Shown here in pieces: positions 34,832 through 43,316 of a stretch of DNA of 64,000 nucleotides (position 1 is its first letter; each line of letters begins with the position of its first letter). The stretch covers positions 565,963 through 629,962 of the forward strand of contig NZ_JAEDAJ010000001.1 in the NCBI RefSeq assembly GCF_016623465.1, in the 5' to 3' direction. This DNA is from Brachybacterium halotolerans. GTDB taxonomy: Bacteria > Actinomycetota > Actinomycetes > Actinomycetales > Dermabacteraceae. A model generated the notes under the pieces. That model saw only the letters and a program-made list of their open reading frames with translations, was not told the DNA's origin and ran no database searches. A program made the position numbers and the translations under genes.

Positions 34832-36384
34832 CACTTCACCTCTCCGGTCCGAGCGCCGGTCGGCGCACCGGTCAGCGCGGGGGCGCGGTCCAGGAGCGGG
34901 CCGCCCCAGGAGTCCTCGAGCAGCGCCTCGAGCGCACCGCCCACGCGGTACAGCCGCTCGTCGGCCCGCGCGGGGGCGAGGAACTGGATGCCCGCGGGCA
35001 GTCCGTCCTCCGCGAGCCCGCTGGGCAGGGACAGCCCGGGCACGCCCGCGAGGTTCGCGGGGATCGTGGCGATGTCGTTCATGTACATCGCCAGCGGGTC
35101 GTCGGTCTTCTCGCCGAGGCGGAAGGCAACGGTGGGCGACGTCGGCGAGGCCAGCACGTCGACCTGCTCGAAGGCGCCTGCGAAGTCGTTCTGCACGAGC
35201 GTGCGGACCTTCTGGGCGCTCCCGTAGTAGGCGTCGTAGTAGCCCGCGGAGAGCGCGTAGGTGCCCAGCAGGATGCGGCGCTTGACCTCGTCGCCGAAGC
35301 CGGCGCCGCGGCTGGCCTTCATGACCGACTCTGCCGTCGGATGATCCTCGGGCACTACGCGCAGCCCGTAGCGCATGCCGTCGAACTTCGCGAGGTTCGA
35401 GGACGCCTCCGAGGGCATGATCAGGTAGTACGCGCCGAGCGCGTACTCGAAGTTCAGGCAGGAGACGCGGACGATCTCCGCGCCGGCCCGTTCGAGGGCC
35501 GCGAGGGACTCCTCGAAGCGGGCGCGCACCTCGGGGGCGAAGCCGTCGCCCTCGAGCTCCTCGACGACGCCCACGCGCAGACCCTTGACGTCCTTGCGGC
35601 GGGCGGCCTCGCCGAAGGCCGGGACGGCCTCCGGCAGCGAGGTCGAGTCGCGCGCGTCGTGCCCCGCGATCAGCTCGTGCAGCAGCGCGGCGTCCTCGAC
35701 GGTGCGGGTCACGGGACCCGCCTGGTCGAGCGAGCTCGCCATCGCGATGAGCCCGTAGCGGGAGACGGAGCCGTAGGTCGGCTTCACGCCGACGGTCCCG
35801 GTGACCGAGGCCGGCTGGCGGATCGAGCCGCCGGTGTCGGTGCCGATCGCGAGCGGCGCCTCGTAGGCGCCGACGGCCGCGGCGCTGCCGCCGCCCGAGC
35901 CGCCCGGGATGCGCTCGCGGTCCCAGGGGTTGCGCGTCGGCCCGAAGGCGCTGTTCTCGGTCGAGGACCCCATGGCGAACTCGTCCATGTTGGTCTTGCC
36001 CAGGATCGGCAGTCGCGCCGCGCGAAGCTTCTCCACGAGCGTCGCATCGTACGGGGGCACCCAGCCCTCGAGGATCTTCGAGGCGGCCGTGGTGGGCGTG
36101 CCCTTGGTGACCACGACGTCCTTGACGGCGATCGGCACGCCGGCGAGCGCGTGCAGCTGCTCGCCCGCCGCGCGACGCTCATCCACGTCGCGCGCGACCT
36201 CGAGGGCCGCGTCCTCGCTCACGTGCAGGAAGGCGTTGAGGTCGCCGTCCACGGCCGCGATGCGGTCGAGGTGGGCGCGGGTGAGCTCCTCGGAGGAGAA
36301 GTCGCCGGCGGCGAGGCCCTGGGCCTGCGCCGCGGCGGAGAGGCGCGTGGGATCCGCGCTCGGGTGGTTCTCGGTGCTGCTCAT
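34831..36384 (-). CDS. gatA: Asp/Glu-tRNA amidotransferase subunit A
   Basis: 517 residues. Amidase that releases ammonia from glutamine for GatB. The Ser-cisSer-Lys triad is visible: lysine in [15 protein letters not shown], cis-serine and nucleophile in [16 protein letters not shown] and [16 protein letters not shown]. The ATG at 36384 is preferred over a GTG at 36390 because GGAGGAG lies 5 nt before it; the GTG would overlap gatC by 4 nt. Second gene of gatC-gatA-gatB. Confidence 0.96.
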   Translation of the reverse strand: MSSTENHPSADPTRLSAAAQAQGLAAGDFSSEELTRAHLDRIAAVDGDLNAFLHVSEDAALEVARDVDERRAAGEQLHALAGVPIAVKDVVVTKGTPTTAASKILEGWVPPYDATLVEKLRAARLPILGKTNMDEFAMGSSTENSAFGPTRNPWDRERIPGGSGGGSAAAVGAYEAPLAIGTDTGGSIRQPASVTGTVGVKPTYGSVSRYGLIAMASSLDQAGPVTRTVEDAALLHELIAGHDARDSTSLPEAVPAFGEAARRKDVKGLRVGVVEELEGDGFAPEVRARFEESLAALERAGAEIVRVSCLNFEYALGAYYLIMPSEASSNLAKFDGMRYGLRVVPEDHPTAESVMKASRGAGFGDEVKRRILLGTYALSAGYYDAYYGSAQKVRTLVQNDFAGAFEQVDVLASPTSPTVAFRLGEKTDDPLAMYMNDIATIPANLAGVPGLSLPSGLAEDGLPAGIQFLAPARADERLYRVGGALEALLEDSWGGPLLDRAPALTGAPTGARTGEVK

Positions 36385-36386
36385 GC

Positions 36387-36683
36387 TCACTCCTCCCCCA
36401 GGATCTGCGGGACCTCGAAACGACCGTCCTCCGCCTCGGGGGCGCCGGAGAGCGCCTCCTCCTGGGTGAGGGTCGCGGTGACGACGTCCTCGCGGAACAC
36501 GTTCGTCATGGGGATGGGGTGGCTGGTCGCGGGCACGTCCTCCGTGGCGACCTCGGAGACGGATGCGACAGCGTCCATGATGGCGTCGAACTCACCCGCA
36601 TAGCGGGTGATCTCGTCATCAGTGAGCTGGATCCGTGCGAGGTCGGCGAGGCGTGCGACGTCTTCTCGTCCGATCGCTGGCAT
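36387..36683 (-). CDS. gatC: Asp/Glu-tRNA amidotransferase subunit C
   Basis: 98 residues; stabilises GatA and GatB. Helical start [20 protein letters not shown] and [15 protein letters not shown] are typical, and [20 protein letters not shown] is the family C-terminal belt. The ATG at 36683 lies 7 nt after a TAGGAT box and is taken as the start; an ATG three codons upstream overlaps that box. Confidence 0.94.
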   Translation of the reverse strand: MPAIGREDVARLADLARIQLTDDEITRYAGEFDAIMDAVASVSEVATEDVPATSHPIPMTNVFREDVVTATLTQEEALSGAPEAEDGRFEVPQILGEE

Positions 36684-36690
36684 GCCATCC

Positions 36691-36696
36691 ATCCTA
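36691..36696 (-). promoter_or_regulatory. -10 box TAGGAT of gatCAB
   Basis: TAGGAT on the minus strand, 7 nt before the gatC ATG; leaderless. It faces the TACGAT box of the divergent methyltransferase gene 35 bp away. Confidence 0.6.
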
Positions 36697-36730
36697 GAGG
36701 CGATCGCGGGATGGGTGGACCGGCTCCATC

Positions 36731-36736
36731 TACGAT
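36731..36736 (+). promoter_or_regulatory. -10 box TACGAT for the divergent methyltransferase
   Basis: TACGAT then 6 nt to the ATG at 36743; leaderless. Confidence 0.6.
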
Positions 36737-36742
36737 GCGCTG

Positions 36743-37603
36743 ATGACACATGGACCCGATCAGCGACGGATCGACGCACGGCTCCACGAGTACTACGGGA
36801 GCGGGCACAAGGGGCAGAGGCTGCGCTCCTCGGCCGGAGGCGTGCTCGAGTTCCGGCGCACGCAGGAGATCGTCGCGGCGCAGATCGATCGCATCGCGAG
36901 CGAGACCGGACGCTCGACCCTTCGCATCGCCGACGTGGGCGGCGCGACCGGTGCCCATGCGGCGCCCCTGGCGGCACTCGGCCACGTCGTCACTCTCGTG
37001 GATCCGGTGCCGGCCCAGGTCCGCGAGGCGGAGAGCATCAGCGCAGTGACGGCTCTCGTCGGGGATGCGCGCGACCTCCGCCTCGACGACTCCGCGCACG
37101 ATGTGGTGCTGCTCCTCGGCCCGCTCTACCACCTGGCGGAGGCGGTCGACCGGGCTCGGGTCCTCACCGAGGCACGGCGCACGCTCCGCCCGGGAGGAAT
37201 CCTCATCGCCGCGGGGATCTCGCGGCTCTCCTCGTTCACGGACACCTATCTGAGCGCCGCGGCCGACGGGGCCGACGCGGGCGGGGATGTCTCCGTCTGG
37301 GACGACGCGTGGCAGGGAATCCTGGCCGGCGGCTGGGCCGACATCCCCGAGGTCCCGTTCCCCTTCGGCCACTTCCACACCTCCGCCGAGCTCGCCGCTG
37401 AACTGCGCGATGCCGGATTCGCGGACGCCACGGTGCACGGCGTCGAGGGGCCGATCGGCGTGGCGGCGGAGCTTCTCGGCACCGAGGACCGGGCGCTCGA
37501 GGTGCTCATGGACCTCGCGCGCCGCAGCAGCGAGCACCCCTTGCTGCGGGACATCTCGCCGCACCTTCTCGCCGTCGGACGGGCACCCCTCCCCTCTGCC
37601 TGA
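36743..37603 (+). CDS. SAM-dependent methyltransferase
   Basis: 286 residues. N-terminal RIDARLHEYYGSGHKGQRL, motif I LRIADVGGATGAHAAPLAAL, motif II/III LVDPVPAQVREAE and LVGDARDLRLDDSAHDVVLL, then LGPLYHLAEAVDRARVLTEA and RTLRPGGILIAAGISRLSSF. The GPLYHL step after motif IV is characteristic of a group of small-molecule methyltransferases of unknown substrate. Ends with LLRDISPHLLAVGR. Monocistronic, divergent from gatC. Confidence 0.82.
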   Translation: MTHGPDQRRIDARLHEYYGSGHKGQRLRSSAGGVLEFRRTQEIVAAQIDRIASETGRSTLRIADVGGATGAHAAPLAALGHVVTLVDPVPAQVREAESISAVTALVGDARDLRLDDSAHDVVLLLGPLYHLAEAVDRARVLTEARRTLRPGGILIAAGISRLSSFTDTYLSAAADGADAGGDVSVWDDAWQGILAGGWADIPEVPFPFGHFHTSAELAAELRDAGFADATVHGVEGPIGVAAELLGTEDRALEVLMDLARRSSEHPLLRDISPHLLAVGRAPLPSA

Positions 37604-37650
37604 GTGCCGTTGCCAGGGGCATCGCCCGGACTATCCGGAGGGGACGCCGC

Positions 37651-38541
37651 TCAGCCCCCGACGCGGTAGTGGTAGGCGCCGATCCGCCGGAAGCCGCGCT
37701 TCCGGTACAGGGCGAGGGCCGCGGGATTGTCCGTCTCGACCTCGAGCAGGGCGCGCTCGGCACCCTGCACCCGGGCGGCGGCGAGCAGGGTGCGCACGAC
37801 CGCGGTGCCCAGCCCCTCGCGTCGGCGGGCGGGATCGGTGGCGATCTGGTTGAGCACCGCGGAACAGGTGCGCCCGTGGTCGACGAGGGCCGCTCGGCCG
37901 ACGGCCACGGCGTCCGCAGGGACCCCGTCGGGCCCGTCCCGCCCGGTCGCCGGAATCGTCCCGTCGGCCGACGTGCGCGTCCCCTCGCCCGCGATGGCGA
38001 CGTGCACGGCGGGGGTCCCGGCGAGGATGTCGTGCATGGTCTCTCGGGCGCCCTCGCCCTCGCGCGGCGACAGGCGCCAGGACGCGGCGAACCAGTCCTC
38101 GGGCAGCGGGCCGCTGCTGATCATCGCCCGGGCATCGGGCGCAGGAGTCCTCGGACCGAGCGGCAGTTCGAGGATCTCGCAGGGCGCCTCGACCGTGAGA
38201 CCGCGCCGGTCGAGGGCCTCGTCGACCGCTGCGTGCCCGTGCTCCGGATACATGCGGAACAGGACGGACTCCCCGGACGCTCGGACCAGGCCGCTGACGC
38301 GGTCCAGTGCCGGGTCGAGCGCCTGCGGGTCCGACGGCGGATCGATGGGGACGATGCTGTTCGCACGCCGGGTGACGCCGCGCGAGCGCAGGATCGCGAA
38401 GCCGTCGACCTGCATCCGCGAGAGCGGGCGCCATCCGCCCATCAGGGTCTCGACGAGGGCCGTCGGCCCCAGGGGGTTCGGCCCCTTGCCCGCCGTCGCG
38501 GAGCTCTTCGAGGATCGGTTCTTCGCACTCTTCCTGGCCAC
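37651..38541 (-). CDS. GNAT acetyltransferase (double-domain type)
   Basis: 296 residues. The C-terminal GNAT domain (about 130-296) has DGPDGVPADAVAVGRAALVD, the acetyl-CoA loop LNQIATDPARRREGLGTAVV and NPAALALYRKRGFRRIGAYH. The N-terminal 125 residues (NSIVPIDPPSDPQALDPALD; LFRMYPEHGHAAVDEALDRR) resemble a degenerate first GNAT lobe, as in FR47-like acetyltransferases of actinobacteria. GTG start 6 nt after TACGAT. The substrate is unknown. The N-terminal lead is Lys/Ser-rich. Confidence 0.82.
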   Translation of the reverse strand: MARKSAKNRSSKSSATAGKGPNPLGPTALVETLMGGWRPLSRMQVDGFAILRSRGVTRRANSIVPIDPPSDPQALDPALDRVSGLVRASGESVLFRMYPEHGHAAVDEALDRRGLTVEAPCEILELPLGPRTPAPDARAMISSGPLPEDWFAASWRLSPREGEGARETMHDILAGTPAVHVAIAGEGTRTSADGTIPATGRDGPDGVPADAVAVGRAALVDHGRTCSAVLNQIATDPARRREGLGTAVVRTLLAAARVQGAERALLEVETDNPAALALYRKRGFRRIGAYHYRVGG

Positions 38542-38547
38542 CGCTCG

Positions 38548-38553
38548 ATCGTA
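38548..38553 (-). promoter_or_regulatory. -10 box TACGAT for the GNAT gene
   Basis: TACGAT on the minus strand, 6 nt before the GTG at 38541; leaderless. Confidence 0.55.
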
Positions 38554-38652
38554 GTGGGGCCGCGTCCTCCGGTGCTGCTGCGGGCGTGTGCGTAGGATCG
38601 TGGATCTCGCCCCCGAGAACCCCGATACCTCTTCAGCGCCGAAGGTGATCGC

Positions 38653-38838
38653 ATGTCCGTGGACCCCCATATCGACTACCACTCCCATGATCCGGAGGAC
38701 GGCGAGGAGCTGTCCGACAACCCCGCGATCCGGGAGGCCCAGATCCTCGAGGCGCGCATGCGCAAGGCCCTCGCCACCAAGGAGGACCCGCTGCGCGAGG
38801 GCGAGAGCACGTCGGACCGCATGCACCGGCGCGAGTGA
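38653..38838 (+). CDS. Small acidic hypothetical protein
   Basis: 61 residues, highly charged, no membrane segment or cysteine. The second half (AIREAQILEARMRKALATKE) is predicted helical. Coding is supported by GAAGGTGA 6 nt before the ATG, a TAGGAT box about 60 nt upstream and a terminator-like hairpin just after the stop. I do not recognise a family. Confidence 0.65.
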   Translation: MSVDPHIDYHSHDPEDGEELSDNPAIREAQILEARMRKALATKEDPLREGESTSDRMHRRE

Positions 38839-38847
38839 TCCGAAGGG

Positions 38848-38877
38848 CCGCCCCGCCGAGCGCGAGACGCGGGGCGG
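38848..38877 (+). terminator. Terminator after the small gene
   Basis: CCGCCCCGC (38848-38856) pairs with GCGGGGCGG (38869-38877) around a 12-nt loop, starting 10 bp after the stop. Confidence 0.6.
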
Positions 38878-38974
38878 GCGCCGCATCGGCCACCGATCCT
38901 CCCCAACGCCCTCTCGTGCACATCGCCGCTGATCTCCCACCGGGATGTCATGGCCCGATGACACACTGACGCCC

Positions 38975-41236
38975 ATGACCGCGAGCGCCGCCGAGACCCA
39001 TCCGCAGTTGCACGCCGAGGCCCTCGAGGCCCTGCGCGACCTCACCGGCAGGGCCGACGCCGCCTTCCATCCCGGCCAGTTCGACGCGATCGCCGCGCTC
39101 GTGGACGAGCATCGCCGAGCGCTCGTAGTCCAGCGCACCGGCTGGGGCAAGTCCGCCGTCTACTTCCTGGCCGCCCTGCTGCAGCGCCGGCGCGGTGCGG
39201 GCCCCGCGCTCATCGTCTCCCCGCTCATCGCTCTCATGCGCGACCAGGTCGCGGCCGCCGCCCGAGCCGGAGTGCGCGCCGAGGCGATCAGCTCGGCGAA
39301 CCCGACGGCCTGGACCCAGATCGAGCAGTCCCTCGCGGCCGACGAGATCGACGTGCTCCTGGTCTCCCCCGAGCGTCTGGTCAACCCCCGCTTCCGCGAC
39401 GAGCAGCTCCCCCGCCTGATCGAGCGCTGCGGCCTGCTGGTGATCGACGAGGCGCACTGCATCTCCGACTGGGGACACGACTTCCGTCCCGACTACCGGC
39501 GCCTGCGCGACCTCGTCGGCCAGCTCGGCCCGCAGGTGCCCGTGCTCGCCACGACCGCGACGGCGAACTCCCGCGTGGTCGCCGATGTCGAGGAGCAGCT
39601 GGGGGTCGTGGCGCAGGGCACTTCGGGAGAGCCGGGGACTCCGGGGCCGACGGATGGGACGACGGGCGTGCTCACTCTTCGCGGCCCCCTCACCCGCGAC
39701 TCACTGCGCCTGGGCTGCCTCTCCCTGCCCGACGACCGCGCCCGCCTGGACTACCTGGTGCGTCACCTCGACGCCTTCGAGGGCTCCGGCATCATCTACA
39801 CGCTCACGGTCTCCGCGGCCGAGGACCTCGCCGCCCTGCTGAACACCCCCGAGAGGCCCGTGCGCGCCTACACGGGGCGCACGGACGCCGAGGACCGGGC
39901 GCAGCTCGAGGCGGACCTCAAGGACAACCGGATCAAGGCGCTCGCCGCGACGAGCGCCCTGGGCATGGGCTTCGACAAGCCGGACCTCGGCTTCGTCATC
40001 CACCTGGGCGCCCCGAGTTCCCCCGTCGCCTACTACCAGCAGGTGGGACGCGCGGGCCGCGCCACGGACAGCGCGGACGTCCTGCTGCTCCCCGGCCGTG
40101 AGGACCGCGCGATCTGGGAGTACTTCGCGACCGCCTCCATGCCCTCGCAGGACTCCGCCTCCCAGGTTCTCACCGCTCTCGCTGAGGCCGGCTCCCCGCT
40201 CAGCACCGCGGCGATCGAGGCGCGCGTCGACGTGCGCCGCGCCGCCCTCGAACTGCTCCTGAAGGTGCTCGCGGTCGACGGCGCCGTCGAGGCGGTCAAG
40301 GGGGGTTGGATCGCGACGGGTCGCCCCTGGGAGTACGACGCCGAGCGCTACGAGAACGTGGCCCGCACCCGCCGCGAGGAGCAGCAGGCGATGCTCGCCT
40401 ACGAGCGGCTGGGCTCCGAGGGGACGGGCCCCGACGTCGTCGCCTCGGATCCCGCGCAGTGCCGCATGGTGTTCCTCGCCCGCCAGCTCGACGACACCAC
40501 GGCGGTCCCCTGCGGCCGCTGTGACGTGTGCGCGGGGTCCTGGTACCCGTCGGCCGACGCCCCGCCGGGAGCGGCCGACGCCCAGGTCTCCGCCCTCCTG
40601 GACCGCGTCGGCGTGCCCGTCGAGCCGCGCAAGCAGTGGCCCCAGGGCCTCGACCAGCTGCGCATGCAGGGGCTGCAGGGCGCCGCCCCCAAGGGAAAGA
40701 TCGCGGAGGACGAGCGCTGCGAGGAGGGCCGCGTGATCGCCCGCATGTCCGACCTGGGCTGGGCGGTTCCCCTGCGCAGCCTGCTGCGCACCGACGAGGA
40801 CGGCCGGCGCATCGACTCCCCCGTCCCCCGGAACATCGGCTCGCGGATCATCGAGGTGCTCAAGGAGTGGGACTGGCAGCAGCGCCCCGTGGGTGTCGTG
40901 GCCATCCCCTCCACGACTCGGCCGGAGCTCGTGAGCTCGCTGGCCTCGGGCATCGCCTCCATCGGCAGACTGCAGGACCTCGGCCCCCTCGGTCTCGCCG
41001 CCGACGCCGTGCCCCTCAGCGGTGCCCGCAACAGCGCCTTCCGCGTCGCCGCCCTCTGGGACCGCTTCGTGATCACCCCCGAGCTGCAGCAGCAGATCGA
41101 CGCACTGGCCGGCGCCCCGATCCTGCTCGTGGACGACGTGATCGACACGCGCTGGACGATGACGATCGCCGCTCGACTGCTGCGCCGTGCGGGCTCCGGG
41201 CCGGTGCTGCCGCTCGCGCTCGCACAGGAGGCATGA
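38975..41236 (+). CDS. recQ: RecQ-family helicase with C-terminal phosphoribosyltransferase-like domain
   Basis: 753 residues. SF2 helicase core: motif I VVQRTGWGKSAVYFLAALLQ, motif Ia IVSPLIALMRDQV, motif II LVIDEAHCISDWGHDFRPDY, motif III LATTATANSRVVADV, motif VI YYQQVGRAGRATDSADVLLL. A zinc site follows (CRMVFLARQ and CGRCDVC, about 500-525). After a linker, the last 130 residues (about 620-753) contain a PRTase-like loop VDDVIDTRWTMTIAARLLRR, the PRPP-binding pattern, replacing the RQC-HRDC end of E. coli RecQ. Such fusions occur in actinobacteria; the role of the PRTase part is unknown. Possible leaderless start: CACACT box 7 nt before the ATG. Confidence 0.9.
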   Translation: MTASAAETHPQLHAEALEALRDLTGRADAAFHPGQFDAIAALVDEHRRALVVQRTGWGKSAVYFLAALLQRRRGAGPALIVSPLIALMRDQVAAAARAGVRAEAISSANPTAWTQIEQSLAADEIDVLLVSPERLVNPRFRDEQLPRLIERCGLLVIDEAHCISDWGHDFRPDYRRLRDLVGQLGPQVPVLATTATANSRVVADVEEQLGVVAQGTSGEPGTPGPTDGTTGVLTLRGPLTRDSLRLGCLSLPDDRARLDYLVRHLDAFEGSGIIYTLTVSAAEDLAALLNTPERPVRAYTGRTDAEDRAQLEADLKDNRIKALAATSALGMGFDKPDLGFVIHLGAPSSPVAYYQQVGRAGRATDSADVLLLPGREDRAIWEYFATASMPSQDSASQVLTALAEAGSPLSTAAIEARVDVRRAALELLLKVLAVDGAVEAVKGGWIATGRPWEYDAERYENVARTRREEQQAMLAYERLGSEGTGPDVVASDPAQCRMVFLARQLDDTTAVPCGRCDVCAGSWYPSADAPPGAADAQVSALLDRVGVPVEPRKQWPQGLDQLRMQGLQGAAPKGKIAEDERCEEGRVIARMSDLGWAVPLRSLLRTDEDGRRIDSPVPRNIGSRIIEVLKEWDWQQRPVGVVAIPSTTRPELVSSLASGIASIGRLQDLGPLGLAADAVPLSGARNSAFRVAALWDRFVITPELQQQIDALAGAPILLVDDVIDTRWTMTIAARLLRRAGSGPVLPLALAQEA

Positions 41237-41281
41237 CGCCCGCCCCGCGTACGGCGAGTCCGGACCGCGCGTGACGCTCGC

Positions 41282-41590
41282 TCAGATCAGCCTGAGAAGG
41301 GCGGCGCTGACGCCGGCGACCAGAACGACCACCACGAGGGGCAGGCGCAGGAGAGCGGCCGTCCCGCCCAGCACGACACCCGCCACCCGCGCGGGGTCCG
41401 CGAGATCGTGCCCGTCGAACAGGGCCGACGTCGCGGAGATGGCCGCGAGCAGGATGATCACGCCGAGATCCATCTGACGCGCGAGTCCCTCCGTACCCTG
41501 CAGCACCTCGGAAGCGCGCAGGCCGGCGTAGCGGATGGCGTAGGTCGCGATCGCGAGCACCGCGGCCGCAGCGAGGATCGGAGTGCTCAT
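41282..41590 (-). CDS. azlD: AzlD-family branched-chain amino acid exporter subunit
   Basis: 102 residues with three to four membrane helices (ILAAAAVLAIATYAIRYAGL, LGVIILLAAISATSALF, VAGVVLGGTAALLRLPLVVV). The small subunit of AzlCD (BrnFE-like) exporters. Its ATG overlaps the azlC stop by 4 nt. Exports branched-chain amino acids or analogues; in this window it complements the ilv genes. Confidence 0.88.
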   Translation of the reverse strand: MSTPILAAAAVLAIATYAIRYAGLRASEVLQGTEGLARQMDLGVIILLAAISATSALFDGHDLADPARVAGVVLGGTAALLRLPLVVVVLVAGVSAALLRLI

Positions 41591-42312
41591 CGCCGCCGCC
41601 TCCTCCACGCTCCGCGGAGCATCCCGGGCACGAGCACGGACAGCGCCACGAGCGGCGCGATGCCCGTCGCGACCACGGGCGTCACCGCCACGGCGGCCGC
41701 TGCGCCGCCCAATGCGAGACCGCCCGTCCGCAGGTCCCGGACCACCCCGATCAGCATCGCCAGCAGGATGGCGGGGAACACCGCATCCAGACCGAGCGAC
41801 GAGGGGTCGGGGACGCTGCGGCCCAGCAGCACCCCGAGCGCCGCGCCGGCGGGCCACGCGACAGCGATCGCTACGCCCAGCACACGGAAGGCACGTCGAC
41901 CCGTCCCCGCATCCGGTTGCGCGAGCCCGTACGCCGCCGTCTCGTCGTTGACGAGGTGGGCGTCCAGCAGCCGCGTCGCCCCGCGCGGCAGGAACCGCGC
42001 GACCGAGACCCCGTAGAGACCGTTGCGAAGATTCAGCAGCAGCGCCCCGACCACGGCGAGCACGGGCGACGCACCGCCCGCGATCGCCCCCACGAAGACC
42101 AGCTCGCTCGAGGCACCCAGCACCGTGCACGCGAGCAGGAGCACGAACCACAGCGGCAGGTGCGCACCGTCCGCCAGAGCGCCGTACGAGACCCCGACGA
42201 GCAGCACCGAGCCGGCGATCGATGCGATCTCCCCGGCACGACGGGAGCGCGCAGCATGCGCAATCATCTCGGGGGCTGCTGCGCCCGCCACCGTTCGATT
42301 CTTCGGACTCAT
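41587..42312 (-). CDS. azlC: AzlC-family branched-chain amino acid exporter subunit
   Basis: 241 residues, about seven helices. Seen: SVLLVGVSYGALADGAHLPL, FVLLLACTVLGASSELVFVG, LLLNLRNGLYGVSVARFLPR, the LNLRN-x-LYG pattern typical of AzlC (BrnF), and LVNDETAAYGLAQ. The ATG at 42312 is chosen because TTGACG-N17-CATTGT ends 7 nt before it; in-frame ATG (42318) and GTG (42321) lie inside the promoter. Controlled from a shared region with the divergent XRE-cupin regulator. Confidence 0.88.
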   Translation of the reverse strand: MSPKNRTVAGAAAPEMIAHAARSRRAGEIASIAGSVLLVGVSYGALADGAHLPLWFVLLLACTVLGASSELVFVGAIAGGASPVLAVVGALLLNLRNGLYGVSVARFLPRGATRLLDAHLVNDETAAYGLAQPDAGTGRRAFRVLGVAIAVAWPAGAALGVLLGRSVPDPSSLGLDAVFPAILLAMLIGVVRDLRTGGLALGGAAAAVAVTPVVATGIAPLVALSVLVPGMLRGAWRRRRR

Positions 42313-42328
42313 GTTCATCACAATGAAC
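42313..42328. promoter_or_regulatory. Operator GTTCAT-N4-ATGAAC over the azlC -10
   Basis: Perfect 6-bp inverted repeat covering the azlC -10 (42320-42325) and the bases up to the start codon. Likely site of the divergent XRE-cupin repressor. Confidence 0.65.
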
Positions 42329-42348
42329 GCCCGTGTCGAGTTCGTCAA
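42320..42348 (-). promoter_or_regulatory. azlCD promoter TTGACG-N17-CATTGT
   Basis: -35 TTGACG at 42348-42343, 17-bp spacer, -10 CATTGT at 42325-42320, 7 nt to the ATG at 42312. Confidence 0.6.
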
Positions 42349-42365
42349 GATGGACGACGGGTCAG

Positions 42366-42371
42366 TATGGT
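42366..42371 (+). promoter_or_regulatory. -10 box TATGGT for the XRE-cupin regulator
   Basis: TATGGT then 6 nt to the ATG at 42378; leaderless. Its -35 region overlaps that of azlC, so the divergent promoters compete or are co-repressed. Confidence 0.55.
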
Positions 42372-42377
42372 GAACGC

Positions 42378-42932
42378 ATGGTCGAGTCTCAGCTGCGGAA
42401 CCGCATCGGTGCATCCGTGCGCCGCGAACGCACCCGGAGAACATGGAGCGCCGCCGAGCTGGCCCGCCGGGCCGGCATCTCGAAGGCAGGACTCTCGCAG
42501 CTCGAGAGCGGCAGCGGGAACCCGAGCGTGGAGACCCTGTGGGCCATCGCCACGGCCCTCGACGTCCCCTTCGCCGCACTCGTGGATCAGGGGGACGAGG
42601 GACCGACGGTGATCCGCGCCGGTGACGCACCGGAGGTCGTCGCCGGCTCCGCCCGCTACAGCGCCGCCCTGATCTCGGCGTGCCCGCCCGGCGCCCGGCG
42701 CGACCTGTACGTGGTGCGCGCGGAGCCCGGGCAGCCGCGCCTGTCCGATCCGCACCAGGCGGGGACCATCGAGCACGTGGTGCTCATGTCCGGCAGCGCG
42801 CTGGCGGGTCCGGTCGACGACGCCCAGGAGCTCGGCCCGGGCGACTACGTCGTCTACCGGGGCGACCTCCCGCACACCTTCGAGGCCCGGTCCGCGGGCA
42901 CCAGTGCCCTTCTGATCTCCGAGCTGTCCTGA
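42378..42932 (+). CDS. XRE-family regulator with C-terminal cupin
   Basis: 184 residues. HTH about 5-65: IGASVRRERTRRTWSAAELA, RRAGISKAGLSQLESGSGNP, SVETLWAIATALDVPFAALV. Cupin about 110-180: TIEHVVLMSGSALAGPVDDA, LGPGDYVVYRGDLPHTFEAR. The HTH-cupin arrangement with a divergent azlCD pair is common; the cupin would sense the exported amino acid or related metabolite. A gene of unknown function (42953) follows 20 bp downstream. Confidence 0.88.
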   Translation: MVESQLRNRIGASVRRERTRRTWSAAELARRAGISKAGLSQLESGSGNPSVETLWAIATALDVPFAALVDQGDEGPTVIRAGDAPEVVAGSARYSAALISACPPGARRDLYVVRAEPGQPRLSDPHQAGTIEHVVLMSGSALAGPVDDAQELGPGDYVVYRGDLPHTFEARSAGTSALLISELS

Positions 42933-42952
42933 CGCCGAAAGGGAACCCGGAC

Positions 42953-43294
42953 ATGAACGATCATCAGCCCATGGACGACCACCGATCCGGCAGCGGCGAG
43001 GAGATCGACGACGGCTCCATCGAGGTCAGTGCGCTCGCGATCAACGTGGCGGTCCCCGAAGCGCTGCAGTGGACGGACACCCTTCGCGGCCAGGAGTTCC
43101 GGCTCACGAGCATCACCGTGCGCCTGCTCCCCGACTCGTCCCTCGCCGCCAAGGCCTACGGACGCCCCGTCGAGGGAGGCCGCGGGGGCTACGTGTCCTT
43201 CCCCGTGCCCGAGACCCCGGAGATCCGCGCGCTGATCGAGGCCGGCGCTAGAGAAGCGGCGGTGCGATGGTCGGGTCAGAGTGGCCTGGGCTGA
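42953..43294 (+). CDS. Hypothetical protein after the XRE-cupin regulator
   Basis: 113 residues, no family recognised. Polar start with several Asp/His, then a compact alpha-beta-looking region (EVSALAINVAVPEALQWTDT, FRLTSITVRLLPDSSLAAKA, YVSFPVPETPEIRALIEAGA). No membrane segment or signal peptide. AAAGGGA lies about 8 nt before the ATG. Spacing suggests cotranscription with the regulator. Confidence 0.6.
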   Translation: MNDHQPMDDHRSGSGEEIDDGSIEVSALAINVAVPEALQWTDTLRGQEFRLTSITVRLLPDSSLAAKAYGRPVEGGRGGYVSFPVPETPEIRALIEAGAREAAVRWSGQSGLG

Positions 43295-43316
43295 CGCTGC
43301 GGCCTGATCTCCCCGT

